Part shown: piece after piece, positions 10,298-18,523 of the stretch
How positions within the stretch are numbered: position 1 is the first letter of the stretch
How the letters are laid out: every line of letters starts with the position of its first letter
Source: HKCCE3408 sp038530555
Lineage (GTDB): Bacteria > Pseudomonadota > Alphaproteobacteria > Rhodobacterales > Rhodobacteraceae
Direction: 5' to 3'
DNA: 64,000 nucleotides
Assembly: GCA_038530555.1 (NCBI GenBank)
Contig: JBCBCN010000008.1
Span: 124,001 to 188,000, forward strand
Program-made: the position numbers and the translations under genes
Notes under the pieces: generated by a model
Seen by the model: the letters and a program-made list of their open reading frames with translations, nothing else
What the model was told of the DNA's origin: nothing
Databases searched by the model: none

Positions 10298-10399
10298 AGC
10301 GTCCGACCTTTAACCTGACTCATCATTTGACCAAAATGTCCCGAGAGCGCGAAGCGCGGCAGGGTATTTTGCGTCTCAAGTTCGAGGTCGGACGCTCTA
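10295..10399 (+). repeat. 105-bp MITE-like element, copy 1
   Basis: A short element with terminal inverted repeats (left AGCGTCCGACCT, right AGGTCGGACGCT) bounded on both sides by TA. The inner part holds a GAGCGCGAAGCGC-type palindrome and GGTATTTTGCGTCTCAAG. A second, inverted copy with a handful of mismatches is at 19443-19547. It has no coding capacity. It fills the space between the convergent tadA and thioesterase genes and supplies the tadA stop codon, so it may also work as a bidirectional terminator. Confidence 0.9.
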
Positions 10400-10402
10400 G
10401 CA

Positions 10403-10855
10403 TCACTCGGTCGGGATCGCGCGGGGCTTGCCGTCTTCGTCGAGCGCGACAAAGACGAAATCGGCATTGGTGACCTTGGCCGAGCTGTTGCCGAAACGCG
10501 GCCTGGCCCAGACGTCGATATGGATGCGCATTGACGTCCGGCCCACTTCGACCAGTGTGGCGTAGAGCGTCACCTCATCGCCGACCTTGACCGGCTGCAG
10601 GAATTGCATCGCCTCCACCGCCACGGTTGCCCCGCGCCCCTGGGAGACCCTCCCGGCCATGTTTCCAGCGGCAAGATCCATCTGCGACATGAGCCAACCG
10701 CCGAAAATATCGCCCGCCGGATTGGTGTCGGCAGGCATCGCGATGGTGCGGATCACCAGGACGCCGTCCTCTTGCTGACGGCCGTGCTTGCCGCGCCGTT
10801 GCGCCCGTTCAAGGGCGGGGTGGAGGGCGTCCACTGGCTTGCTGGTGTCGGTCAT
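10403..10855 (-). CDS. Acyl-CoA thioesterase, hotdog fold (YciA-like)
   Basis: A 150-residue cytoplasmic single-hotdog thioesterase of the BFIT/YciA group that hydrolyses acyl-CoA to free acid and CoA. The conserved NPAGDIFGGWLMSQMD segment around residue 45-60, which carries the catalytic Asn/Asp region, is followed by the RGATVAVEAMQFLQPV strand and the KVTNADFVFVALDEDGKPR end, all typical of this group. Substrate chain length cannot be read from sequence. The gene converges on tadA with the 105-bp element in between; rnpB lies upstream on the same strand. Confidence 0.9.
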   Translation of the reverse strand: MTDTSKPVDALHPALERAQRRGKHGRQQEDGVLVIRTIAMPADTNPAGDIFGGWLMSQMDLAAGNMAGRVSQGRGATVAVEAMQFLQPVKVGDEVTLYATLVEVGRTSMRIHIDVWARPRFGNSSAKVTNADFVFVALDEDGKPRAIPTE

Positions 10856-10940
10856 GTGTTGCGTCCCTTGCTTGCGTCCCCCGGCGAGCTGTCTGCCGCA
10901 CGTAGCGCGCTGGCCGCCCGCTCACAAGCTTGGAAAACCC

Positions 10941-11333
10941 GGCGCGCGGAAGGACTGTAAGCCGGATTCTGTGCCCCCAGGGGTGACCTCGGGGCGATGA
11001 CCATTCCTCTGGGCCGACGCTTGCGCGACGGCTCTAGCTGCCAACCCGGATCTCTGGGGCGAAAGCGGCCCCGTGGCACGCCACGCAAGATCCCTATTTG
11101 GCATTGCTCCCGGTGGGGTTTGCCCTGCCAGGACCGTTACCGGCCCCGCGGTGGGCTCTTACCCCACCGTTTCACCCTTACCTCAGGCCTTTCGGCGTCA
11201 GGCGGTTTTTTTTCTGTGGCACTTTCCGTCGAATTACTCCGCCCGGGCGTTACCCGGCACCGTTGCTTTCTGGAGTCCGGACTTTCCTCTCACGGGGCGC
11301 ACCCGCAAGCGGCCATCCGTCCTTCCGCGCGTG
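10941..11333 (-). ncRNA. rnpB: RNase P RNA (class A)
   Basis: The catalytic RNA that trims tRNA 5' leaders. On the minus strand the sequence starts with GCGCGGAAGGAC, continues with the universally conserved GAGGAAAGTCCGGACTCC (CR-I region, near 11270-11290) and ends with ACAGAATCCGGCTTACAG (CR-V, near 10955-10975) and GTCCTTCCGCGC. The first and last segments are complementary and form the P1 helix, which sets both ends to within a few bases. The length of about 390 nt is normal for alphaproteobacteria. Confidence 0.96.
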
Positions 11334-11362
11334 CGTTGCCTAGCGCGGGCTGGGCGGCGGCG

Positions 11363-12142
11363 TCAATCATCGCCACTGAAACGCCGGGCCAGATCGGCGG
11401 CAATGGCGCAGTCGGTCGCGTCCAGCGGGCCCTTGGCCTGGGGCCGGAAGCGCAGGCGCAGCGTGGTGAGTTGCAGCGCTTCGTCGAGCGCGGGCCAGCC
11501 GAAGGCCCGGCAATCCCGCGCAAACTTGTCCGCGTCAACATGCGCGGCCTCATGGTCCGGCTCGGGCCAGATGCTCAGGCCGCCGCGCGCCAGACGGTGC
11601 CAATCAAAGCGCGGGCCGGGGTCGATCTTGCGCCCTGGCGCCATATCAGAATGCCCGATCACCGCCTCGGGCGGCAACTGCCAGCGGGCCAGGATATCGG
11701 CCAGCAGCTCTTCGAGCCGGTCCATCAGAGGCGCCGCGAAGGGGACGTTTCCGGGATTGGCCAGCTCGATCCCGATGGAGCGGGAATTGACGTCACTCGC
11801 GCCGCGCCAGCTGCCCTGACCGGCATGCCAGGCGCGGCGCTCTTCGTCCACGAGGCTCCAAAGCTCACCGGCTTCGCTGATCAGGTAATGGGCCGAGACC
11901 TCTCGAGCGGGATCGCACAGCGCCCGGGACGCGGCCTCGGCGCTTTGCATGGCGGTATAGTGCAGGACAACGAGGCTGGGCGTGGCGCCGCCCCGCCTTT
12001 CGCCGTGATTGGGCGAGCGCAGCTGGTTCAGCCGCCGGATCCCGTCACGGTCGTGGAGACGGAGCCGGGCGCCGTGCCGGTCGCGCCGGTGAAGCGGCCC
12101 GAGCGGGCGGCATTGCGGTAGACGCTGGGATCCCAGTTGCAA
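11363..12142 (-). CDS. N-acetylmuramoyl-L-alanine amidase (Amidase_2 type)
   Basis: A zinc amidase that cleaves the bond between MurNAc and the stem peptide, probably in peptidoglycan turnover or recycling. The LVVLHYTAM strand gives the first zinc histidine, and SRSIGIELANPG and GHSDMAPGRKIDPGPRFDW carry the other active-site residues. Family members begin shortly before the RSPNHGERR segment, but the only ATG in frame (12142) adds about 38 arginine-rich residues that look like an out-of-frame shadow of the upstream lipoprotein gene. A CTG at 12031 that overlaps the upstream TGA (CTGA) would give the normal length, so the true start is uncertain. No signal peptide is evident. Confidence 0.87.
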   Translation of the reverse strand: MQLGSQRLPQCRPLGPLHRRDRHGARLRLHDRDGIRRLNQLRSPNHGERRGGATPSLVVLHYTAMQSAEAASRALCDPAREVSAHYLISEAGELWSLVDEERRAWHAGQGSWRGASDVNSRSIGIELANPGNVPFAAPLMDRLEELLADILARWQLPPEAVIGHSDMAPGRKIDPGPRFDWHRLARGGLSIWPEPDHEAAHVDADKFARDCRAFGWPALDEALQLTTLRLRFRPQAKGPLDATDCAIAADLARRFSGDD

Positions 12143-12834
12143 GCGTACCCGTCGCCGTCTGGGTCGAGCGCCTGGCGGTCGCGGTCCGGTCCACCGGCGG
12201 CCAGAAAGGCCTGCTGAGCCAGATCGTCGGACTGATAGGACAGGCAGTTCTGCTCATGCCGCCCGGCCCCGAGCCGCGAACGGCGGTGGACCTGCTGGCC
12301 CACGGGGTGGCTGGTGGCGAGCGCGTATTCGATGATGTTGGGCCCGGTGGAATTGGGTCGGTTCGGCAAGTCGGTCGGCTGCACGATGACCATCTGATCC
12401 TGCATCCGCTGCAGGCGTTCGGCGTCGCTTTCGATGGTTTCGCGCGCGGCGACGGCCTCAAAGCTCTGTTCGTCCGAGATCGCGGCATTGCCCGTCGGTG
12501 TCGGTTGGGGTGTCGTCGCAGGTGTAGCACTTGCGGTTTGCTGTGGCGCGTTTTGCCCGGCTTCGGCCTCGGCGATGGCGGCAGCGGCGCGCGCGGTCAG
12601 CGGATCGGTGCCGCCTTGCTGTGCGCGGGCGGGGGGCTGCACCGTTTCGTTGGAGATGCGCCCGGCGGCGATCTGATCGGCGCGCACGGCCGCGGCCTGA
12701 TTGGCCTGACGCTGTTGATAGGTGGCGTAATCGCCAAAGCCCACGCCCTCGGCCACGTCATTGGGCGGCGGCGAGCTACAAGCGGCAACGCAAAGAAGCG
12801 CCAGAGCGGCGCAGTATCGGGCAGACATGCTCAA
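12028..12834 (-). CDS. Lipoprotein with excalibur-like calcium-binding end
   Basis: A 268-residue predicted outer-envelope lipoprotein. The signal peptide ends in a lipobox (VAAC) with C19 as the lipidated residue. A long low-complexity middle rich in Ala, Gln, Thr and Pro follows, then a region with SHPVGQQVHRR and a C-terminal DPDGDGYACNWDP motif with a nearby earlier cysteine (NCLSYQ), like the excalibur domain of extracellular nuclease-related proteins. No nuclease catalytic residues are visible. The gene is directly upstream of, and overlaps, the amidase, which hints at a joint cell-wall role; that link is inferred. Confidence 0.82.
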   Translation of the reverse strand: MSMSARYCAALALLCVAACSSPPPNDVAEGVGFGDYATYQQRQANQAAAVRADQIAAGRISNETVQPPARAQQGGTDPLTARAAAAIAEAEAGQNAPQQTASATPATTPQPTPTGNAAISDEQSFEAVAARETIESDAERLQRMQDQMVIVQPTDLPNRPNSTGPNIIEYALATSHPVGQQVHRRSRLGAGRHEQNCLSYQSDDLAQQAFLAAGGPDRDRQALDPDGDGYACNWDPSVYRNAARSGRFTGATGTAPGSVSTTVTGSGG

Positions 12835-12857
12835 CCTCGTTGTGTTCTAGCGGTCTT

Positions 12858-14342
12858 TTACCACCATTTGGCAGGTTTCGCCACAAACCCTGCGGCGCTT
12901 TCGAGAACCTGCGCGGTATTCAAAAGTTCCCCCTCTTCCCAGGGCCGCCCGATCAGTTGCAAGCCCATCGGTAACCCGTCGGCGTCTTGGCCGGTGGGCA
13001 CCGCCACACCGGGCAGCCCGGCGAGGTTGACGGTCACGGTGAAGACGTCATTGAGATACATCTCAACCGGGTCGGCGACCTCTTTACCCAGGGGGAAGGC
13101 CGCGGACGGCGTGGCCGGTGTCAGGATCGCATCGACGCCCTGGGCGAAGACCTCATCGAAGTCGCGCTTGATCAGGGCGCGAACCCGGCGCGCGCGGTTG
13201 TAATAGGCGTCATAGAACCCGGCGCTCAGCACATAGGTTCCGATCATCACCCGGCGCTTGACCTCGGCGCCGAAGCCCTCGGCCCGGGTCTTTTCGTACA
13301 TCTCGGTGATGCCGTCGCCCGGGGCAAGCTCGGCGCGGTAGCCGTAGCGCACGCCGTCATAGCGCGCGAGGTTGGACGACGCCTCCGCCGGGGCGATCAC
13401 GTAATAGGCGGGCAGGGCGTATTTGGTGTGCGGCAGCGAGATATCGCGGATCTCGGCGCCCGCATCTTTGAGCATCGCGGCGCCCTCGGACCAGAGCTTT
13501 TCGATATCGTCCGGCATGCCATCCATCCGGTATTCTTTCGGAATACCAATGACTTTGCCGCTTATATCGCCGGTCAGCATGGCCTCGAAATCCGGGACGG
13601 GCAGGTCGGCCGAGGTGCTGTCGCGCGGGTCATGGCCCATCATTGCGGCGCCCATGATGGCCGCGTCGCGCACGGTTTTGGTCATCGGCCCGGCCTGATC
13701 GAGGGAGGAGGCAAACGCCACGATGCCCCAGCGCGAGCAGCGCCCATAGGTGGGCTTCAGGCCAACGATGCCGGTAAACGCCGCGGGTTGCCGGATCGAG
13801 CCGCCGGTATCCGTGCCCGTCGCCGCCAGGCAGAGCCCCGCCGCCACAGCCGAGGCCGAGCCGCCGGACGAGCCGCCGGGGGTCAGGGCCGTGTCCGAGC
13901 CCGCCGCGCGCCAGGGATTGACCGCGTTGCCATAGACGCTGGTCTCGTTCGACGAGCCCATGGCGAACTCATCCATGTTGAGCTTACCCAGCATGACCGC
14001 GCCCGCATCGCGCAGTTTGCCCGAGACGGTGCTTTCGTATTCCGGCTTGAAGCCTTCGAGGATTTTCGAGGCTGCTTGGCTGGCCACGCCCTGGGTGCAG
14101 AAGAGATCCTTGATGCCCAAAGGGATGCCGCACATGGCGGGCGCGTCTCCGGCGGCGATCCGCTCATCGGCGGCCTTCGCGCGCTCCAGCGCCAGATCGG
14201 GGGTCTTGTGGACAAAGGCCCCGAGCGCATCGGCGCCCTCGATCGCCTCCAGGCAAGCCCGGGTCAGCTCGACGCTACTGGTCTCGCCGCCGCGCAGCGC
14301 GTCGCGCGCCTCGGCGATGGTCATTTGGGTCAGATCAGCCAT
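12858..14342 (-). CDS. gatA: Asp-tRNA(Asn)/Glu-tRNA(Gln) amidotransferase subunit A
   Basis: The glutaminase subunit of GatCAB, which frees ammonia to convert Glu-tRNA(Gln) and Asp-tRNA(Asn). The 494-residue protein shows the amidase signature: K78 in GIPLGIKDLF, the cis-serine in GGSSGGSA (156-163) and nucleophile S182 in TDTGGSIRQP. The ATG at 14342 overlaps the gatC stop codon (TGATG); a GTG one codon earlier is less likely. gatB is not adjacent, so it must be elsewhere in the genome. Confidence 0.97.
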   Translation of the reverse strand: MADLTQMTIAEARDALRGGETSSVELTRACLEAIEGADALGAFVHKTPDLALERAKAADERIAAGDAPAMCGIPLGIKDLFCTQGVASQAASKILEGFKPEYESTVSGKLRDAGAVMLGKLNMDEFAMGSSNETSVYGNAVNPWRAAGSDTALTPGGSSGGSASAVAAGLCLAATGTDTGGSIRQPAAFTGIVGLKPTYGRCSRWGIVAFASSLDQAGPMTKTVRDAAIMGAAMMGHDPRDSTSADLPVPDFEAMLTGDISGKVIGIPKEYRMDGMPDDIEKLWSEGAAMLKDAGAEIRDISLPHTKYALPAYYVIAPAEASSNLARYDGVRYGYRAELAPGDGITEMYEKTRAEGFGAEVKRRVMIGTYVLSAGFYDAYYNRARRVRALIKRDFDEVFAQGVDAILTPATPSAAFPLGKEVADPVEMYLNDVFTVTVNLAGLPGVAVPTGQDADGLPMGLQLIGRPWEEGELLNTAQVLESAAGFVAKPAKWW

Positions 14343-14629
14343 CACTCCACCACCTTCGGCACGGCGAAAAAGCCCTCGCGCGCCTCAGGCGCATTGGCCA
14401 GGACACGGCCCTGCTGTTCTCCGTCGGTCACCACATCCTCGCGCCGCTTCAGCCGCATGGGCGTGACCGAGACCATTGGCTCAACACCGTCAACATCGAC
14501 CTCTTCGAGTTGCTCGATAAAGCCCAGAATAGCGTTGAACTCCCCGGCCAGCGCGGGCAGGTCGGCCTCGTCGACGCGGATGCGCGCGAGCTTGGCGACA
14601 TTGGCGGCGGTTTTCGTGTCGATAGACAT
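14342..14629 (-). CDS. gatC: Asp-tRNA(Asn)/Glu-tRNA(Gln) amidotransferase subunit C
   Basis: The 95-residue linker subunit of GatCAB that wraps around GatA and GatB. The N-terminal AKLARIRVDEADLPALAGEFNAIL helix and the VDGVEPM loop are typical. The reading frame stays open far upstream, but the ATG at 14629 has an AGGAG about ten bases ahead and gives the normal family length. The stop overlaps the gatA start, so the two are translationally coupled. Confidence 0.96.
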   Translation of the reverse strand: MSIDTKTAANVAKLARIRVDEADLPALAGEFNAILGFIEQLEEVDVDGVEPMVSVTPMRLKRREDVVTDGEQQGRVLANAPEAREGFFAVPKVVE

Positions 14630-14812
14630 GACGGTAAGCGGCTCCTCTCGAGGGCGGACAGGCGCCCGCGCGATCCCATAAACCGACCGGCAGGGCCAGG
14701 CAATGGGGCGTTGCGTGCGCGGCGCGGGGCGGGCAGGTTGAGGGGTGAACTGCGGGGCGCCTCGGGACGTGAAAGCCCGAGCTGGGGCGCCGAGACTTGG
14801 AACGGATGCAGG

Positions 14813-15514
14813 ATGATTTACGGCACGTTTCTTGAGGACACCAACTATGTCGAGGTGATTGAGCGGTATTACCGCGAGCACGACCACCCCGACTTTCCGA
14901 TCACCCATACCGGTTTGTCGCTGATCCGCGACTTCCTCGAAGAGCGCGGCTCCGCCCGCAGGCCAGAGGAGCTTGCGACGGCCTATAGTCTAACCTCCAC
15001 CTATTATGATGGTTGGAAGACCTGCGAAGACCAGGATGTGTTAGATTTGCTTCCAGTTTTGAAGGAGTACTGGAAAAGCCTCCATCGGGAGCGCGAGAAT
15101 CGAGCTATTGATCACCGAATTAGAGTCTTTGAGCCGAAGTGGTTCATGGAGATTTATATTCAGAACGCGCATCAACATACCGACATGTTGGAATGGGAGG
15201 GACTTCGTTCCGGTCGCGATTTTGGGATAAAGGCTAGCCACAGGCATATGTCAGGGGTGGAGATCCAATTCGTAACTAGCGAAGCCCCGCCCGGCGGCGC
15301 AATGCTTCACACCAACGTCACAATTTTCATCCATGGGCTGCGCGTCTTCGTCGGCAAAGCGCAGCGTATCTTAATGCTCCCTTACTTCCGCGTGGCTCCG
15401 GTCAATGAAAAAGCGACCGAAGAAGCCGTCGCCTCGCTCGCGCGGCAAGTCACCGAGCTTTGCCGCTGTATGCTCGAGATCGATTTGAAGGTAGACAAGC
15501 GGCCAGACGCTTAA
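14813..15514 (+). CDS. Protein of unknown function, compositionally mosaic
   Basis: A 233-residue protein I cannot assign. It has no signal peptide or membrane segment, is rich in His, Tyr and Glu, and contains NAHQHTDMLEWEG and GIKASHRHMSG stretches that could bind a metal. The start chosen is the ATG at 14813, which has AGG directly next to it and therefore a poor ribosome-binding spacing; in-frame upstream codons are mostly shadow sequence. The central part (about 14990-15270) uses A/T-ending codons such as TTG, ATT and TAT much more than its surroundings, while both ends match the neighbours. It lies between gatC (divergent) and the metal hydrolase. Confidence 0.7.
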   Translation: MIYGTFLEDTNYVEVIERYYREHDHPDFPITHTGLSLIRDFLEERGSARRPEELATAYSLTSTYYDGWKTCEDQDVLDLLPVLKEYWKSLHRERENRAIDHRIRVFEPKWFMEIYIQNAHQHTDMLEWEGLRSGRDFGIKASHRHMSGVEIQFVTSEAPPGGAMLHTNVTIFIHGLRVFVGKAQRILMLPYFRVAPVNEKATEEAVASLARQVTELCRCMLEIDLKVDKRPDA

Positions 15515-15532
15515 TTCCGGGAGGGTGAAACA

Positions 15533-16222
15533 ATGCGCTATCAATGGCTGGGCCATGCCAGTGTGCGGCTGGAGATCGAGGATCAGGTGCTGTTGATCGA
15601 TCCCTGGCAGGAGGGGCCGACATTTCCCACGGATCGGGCCGATGAGGCGCTGGGCGGGGCGACGGCGATTGTGCTGACCCATGGGCATTTCGATCACGCT
15701 GCCGGTGTGGCGGAGTTGGCCAAGGAGCGGGGGCTTACCGTCTATGGCATGGTCGAGCTCGTTAGCATCCTGGGCGAGCAGTTTGGCATCGAGGTGACAG
15801 GCTTCAACAAGGGCGGCACGGTCCAGATCGGCGCGGTTGCGCTGACGATGGTGGCGGCGACGCATTCCTCGACGCTGCAAATGGGCGAAAAGCTTCTGCC
15901 AGCGGGTGACCCGGTGGGCTTCATGATCGCGGGGGAGGGCAAGACCGTCTACCTGTCGGGCGACACGGATGTGATGGCCGATATGGCGATCTGGCAAGAC
16001 CTGCATGCGCCGGAGATCGGCATCCTGTCGGCGGGCGGGCATTTCACGATGGATATGCGCCGGGCGGCCTATGCGGCGAGCAAGCTGTTCCGGTTCAAGA
16101 CGGTTATTCCCTACCACTACAAGACCTTCCCGCTGCTGGCGCAAGACGCCTCGGAGCTGCAAGCCGCCTTGCCGGGCGTGACGGTGCATGACCCGGAAGT
16201 GATGGAGGCGATCGAGCTTTAA
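15533..16222 (+). CDS. Metal-dependent hydrolase, UPF0173 / metallo-beta-lactamase fold
   Basis: A 229-residue cytoplasmic protein of the UPF0173 family (YtkL-like). The metal-binding THGHFDHAAG motif occurs near residue 45-55; later metal ligands are in AATHSS, the LSGDTDVM segment and PYHYKTFPLL close to the C-terminus. Family members are predicted zinc hydrolases with no settled substrate. It is preceded by a GGGAGG ribosome-binding site and begins 18 bases after the unknown gene. Confidence 0.92.
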   Translation: MRYQWLGHASVRLEIEDQVLLIDPWQEGPTFPTDRADEALGGATAIVLTHGHFDHAAGVAELAKERGLTVYGMVELVSILGEQFGIEVTGFNKGGTVQIGAVALTMVAATHSSTLQMGEKLLPAGDPVGFMIAGEGKTVYLSGDTDVMADMAIWQDLHAPEIGILSAGGHFTMDMRRAAYAASKLFRFKTVIPYHYKTFPLLAQDASELQAALPGVTVHDPEVMEAIEL

Positions 16223-16244
16223 GGCACCCAGGCAGGCGCGCGGA

Positions 16245-16273
16245 TTGACAGCGCGGCTTTCGCGTTGCTAGGG
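16245..16273 (+). promoter_or_regulatory. Putative sigma-70 promoter of the chrB-like/chrA pair
   Basis: A perfect -35 hexamer TTGACA lies at 16245-16250, and a CTAGGG/TAGGGC box follows after 17-18 bases. It is about 80 bases before the start of the chrB-like gene and just after the preceding stop codon. The -10 match is weak, as is usual in high-G+C alphaproteobacteria. Confidence 0.45.
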
Positions 16274-16354
16274 CTGAGACATGGGGCTCGCGGTGGCCTC
16301 GTGAGGCCCAGGCTCAACCCCCGCATCCTCTCCGAAACCTGAGACGGGTGCCCC

Positions 16355-17149
16355 ATGGCTTCACCAACGGAACTGACCCCCAAGCAGCTATCCCGGTTGA
16401 TCGGCACGCCGGACGCGCCGGAGATCTTGGACGTGCGTATCGATGAAGACTTCGACGCCGATCCCAGGCTGATCCCCGGCGCGCGGCGGGTGGATTACCG
16501 CCAGGCAGGCGCGATTGCGCCGCTTGGCGACCGCGTTCTGGTGATCTGCCATCGCGGCCTAAAGCTCAGCCAGGGCGTGGCGGCGCAGCTTCGGGCCCGG
16601 GGCATCGTGGCCGAAACGCTTTTGGGCGGCATGGTGGCCTGGTCGGAGGGCGGCTTTCCGACGCTCAAAGCCGGGGCCTTGCCACCGCCCGGCCCCTGGG
16701 GCCGCGTGGTCTGGGTGACGCGACAAAGGCCCAAGGTCGACCGGATCGCCTGTCCCTGGCTGATCAGACGCTTCATCGACCCGCTGGCGGAGTTTCTGTT
16801 CGTCGCCCCCTCGCAAGTCCTTGCCGTTGCCGGGAAATTCGACGCCATTCCCTTTGATGTGGAAGGCGCCTTTTGGAGCCATCGCGGCGAGAACTGCAGT
16901 TTCGATACCTTTCTCGAGGAGACGGGCCTGGAGATGCCCGCGCTCGCGCATCTGGCGCGGCTGGTGCGTGCGGCAGACACCAATAGGTTGGACACTGAGC
17001 CTGAGGCGGCGGGGCTTTTGGCTGCCTCTCTGGGTCTGTCGCGGATCTACCGCGATGACCTGGCGCAGCTTGAGGCGGGTCTGCCGCTCTATGATATGTT
17101 CTTCCGCTGGGCGCGGGATGCGACAGCGGAGGGGCACGATTGGCCATGA
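16355..17149 (+). CDS. Rhodanese-ChrB fusion protein (chromate resistance protein)
   Basis: A 264-residue two-domain protein. Residues 1-100 form a rhodanese-like domain with a potential catalytic cysteine C65 in VICHRGLKLS. Residues from about 118 form a ChrB C-terminal domain with VTRQRPKVDRIACPWLIRRFIDP, the FWSHRGENCSFDTF segment and the LPLYDMFFRWA end. Proteins of this make-up usually sit before chrA and act in chromate sensing or detoxification. Its stop overlaps the start region of chrA, which fits a two-gene operon. Whether chromate or another oxyanion is the natural inducer is unknown. Confidence 0.88.
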   Translation: MASPTELTPKQLSRLIGTPDAPEILDVRIDEDFDADPRLIPGARRVDYRQAGAIAPLGDRVLVICHRGLKLSQGVAAQLRARGIVAETLLGGMVAWSEGGFPTLKAGALPPPGPWGRVVWVTRQRPKVDRIACPWLIRRFIDPLAEFLFVAPSQVLAVAGKFDAIPFDVEGAFWSHRGENCSFDTFLEETGLEMPALAHLARLVRAADTNRLDTEPEAAGLLAASLGLSRIYRDDLAQLEAGLPLYDMFFRWARDATAEGHDWP

Positions 17150-18423
17150 ATGTGGAGACACCCCGCGAAGGCGCGCCCGATCTGAGCACACTCACCCGTG
17201 TTTTCCTGCGCATCGGGCTGCTCAGCTTTGGCGGTCCAGCGGCGCAGATTGCGCTCATGCATCGGGAGCTGGTGGAGTTGCGCGCTTGGCTGACGGAGCG
17301 GCAATTCCTGAGCGCGCTGAGCTTTTGCATGCTGCTGCCCGGGCCCGAGGCGATGCAGCTTGCCGCCTTTTCCGGCTGGCGGCTCAGGGGGCTGAGCGGG
17401 GGGCTGATCGCGGGGCTGCTGTTTATCGCGCCGGGGGCCGTTGTGATCGCGGTGTTGGCCAGCCTCTATGTCAGCTTTGGCCAGGTGCCTCTGGTGCAGG
17501 CCGCTTTTCTGGGCATCAAGGCGACCGTCGTGATCGTGGTGTTGCAGGCGCTCATTAAGGTGATGGGCCGCGCGCTGACATCTCCTTGGGCCTACGGCTT
17601 GGCGGGGGCGGCGTTCCTGGCGCTCTTTGCCTTCGATCTGCCGTTCCCTCTGGTGATCTTTGTGGCGGCGATCATCGGCGCTCTGGCCATGACGTCTGAG
17701 CCCGCTGAGCCCGTGGACGCGCCGGAGGTCAACCTCGCCAACACCCTGCGAACCGCGTTCATCTGGGGCGCGATCTGGCTGGTGCCCCTGGGCCTGATCT
17801 GGGCCCTGGATCCGAGCGGCCTTCTGGCGCAACTCGGCGCGTTTTTCGCCAAGCTTGCCGTGGTGACCTTTGGCGGGGCCTATGCGGTCCTGGCCTATAT
17901 GGTGCAGCAGGTGGTCGGCGAGTTCGGCTGGCTTACGACGCCGCAGATGATCGACGCGCTGGGCCTGGCCGAGACGACACCGGGACCGCTGATCCTGGTT
18001 ACAGAGTTCGTGGCCTTTCTGGCCGGGGCGCAGGAGGGTGGCATCGCCCTGGGCGTGGCCGCCGCATTGCTCAGCCTTTGGGTGACCTTCGTGCCCTGTT
18101 TCCTATGGATCTTCATGGCCGCGCCTTACGTTGATTGGATCGGCGCACAGCCGCGCCTGACCGGCGCGCTCAGCGGGATCACGGCGGCCGTGGTGGGGGT
18201 CATTTTGAACCTGTCGCTTTGGTTCGCGCTCAATACGGCCTTCGCCGAGGTGGCCCGCAACGGCTGGGGCCTGTGGTTGCCGGACCCGGGCAGTCTCAAT
18301 CCCCTGGCGCTTGGTTTGATGGGCGTGGCGGCGGCGCTGCTTTTGTGGCGCAAGCTTGATCTGCTGCTCGTTCTCGCGGTCATGGGCGGGTTGGGCGCGC
18401 TCACCTCCTTTATCCCGCTTTGA
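17146..18423 (+). CDS. chrA: Chromate efflux transporter ChrA (long-chain CHR family)
   Basis: A polytopic inner-membrane protein of about 425 residues made of two homologous CHR halves. Each half shows the family motif: LLSFGGPAAQIALMHRE near the N-terminus and VVTFGGAYAVLAYM in the middle, with EATTPGP-like LAETTPGPLI. It exports chromate and perhaps sulfate-like oxyanions. The ATG at 17146 overlaps the TGA of the preceding gene; a TTG at 17140 with GGAGG seven bases before it is an alternative start. Confidence 0.93.
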   Translation: MNVETPREGAPDLSTLTRVFLRIGLLSFGGPAAQIALMHRELVELRAWLTERQFLSALSFCMLLPGPEAMQLAAFSGWRLRGLSGGLIAGLLFIAPGAVVIAVLASLYVSFGQVPLVQAAFLGIKATVVIVVLQALIKVMGRALTSPWAYGLAGAAFLALFAFDLPFPLVIFVAAIIGALAMTSEPAEPVDAPEVNLANTLRTAFIWGAIWLVPLGLIWALDPSGLLAQLGAFFAKLAVVTFGGAYAVLAYMVQQVVGEFGWLTTPQMIDALGLAETTPGPLILVTEFVAFLAGAQEGGIALGVAAALLSLWVTFVPCFLWIFMAAPYVDWIGAQPRLTGALSGITAAVVGVILNLSLWFALNTAFAEVARNGWGLWLPDPGSLNPLALGLMGVAAALLLWRKLDLLLVLAVMGGLGALTSFIPL

Positions 18424-18438
18424 GCGATGCCTTTGCGG

Positions 18439-18467
18439 TTGACACGGGCGGCCCGGCGGATAGAAGA
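18439..18467 (+). promoter_or_regulatory. Putative sigma-70 promoter of rpmG
   Basis: TTGACA at 18439-18444 is followed after 16 bases by TAGAAG, about 57 bases before the rpmG start codon. This is a good -35 and a fair -10 for a strongly expressed ribosomal protein gene that follows another operon. Confidence 0.5.
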
Positions 18468-18523
18468 CGCGCTCTGAGATCAAACGCGGCGTGCATGCGC
18501 GCCGACCCGTAAGGAGCCCCGTG

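Noticed and set aside
12987..14681. 564-codon plus-strand frame opposite gatA
   Set aside because: Shadow of gatA, whose catalytic motifs are all present on the minus strand.
14630..14908. Longer N-terminal extension of gatC
   Set aside because: The open frame continues upstream, but the ATG at 14629 has the ribosome-binding site and gives the family length.
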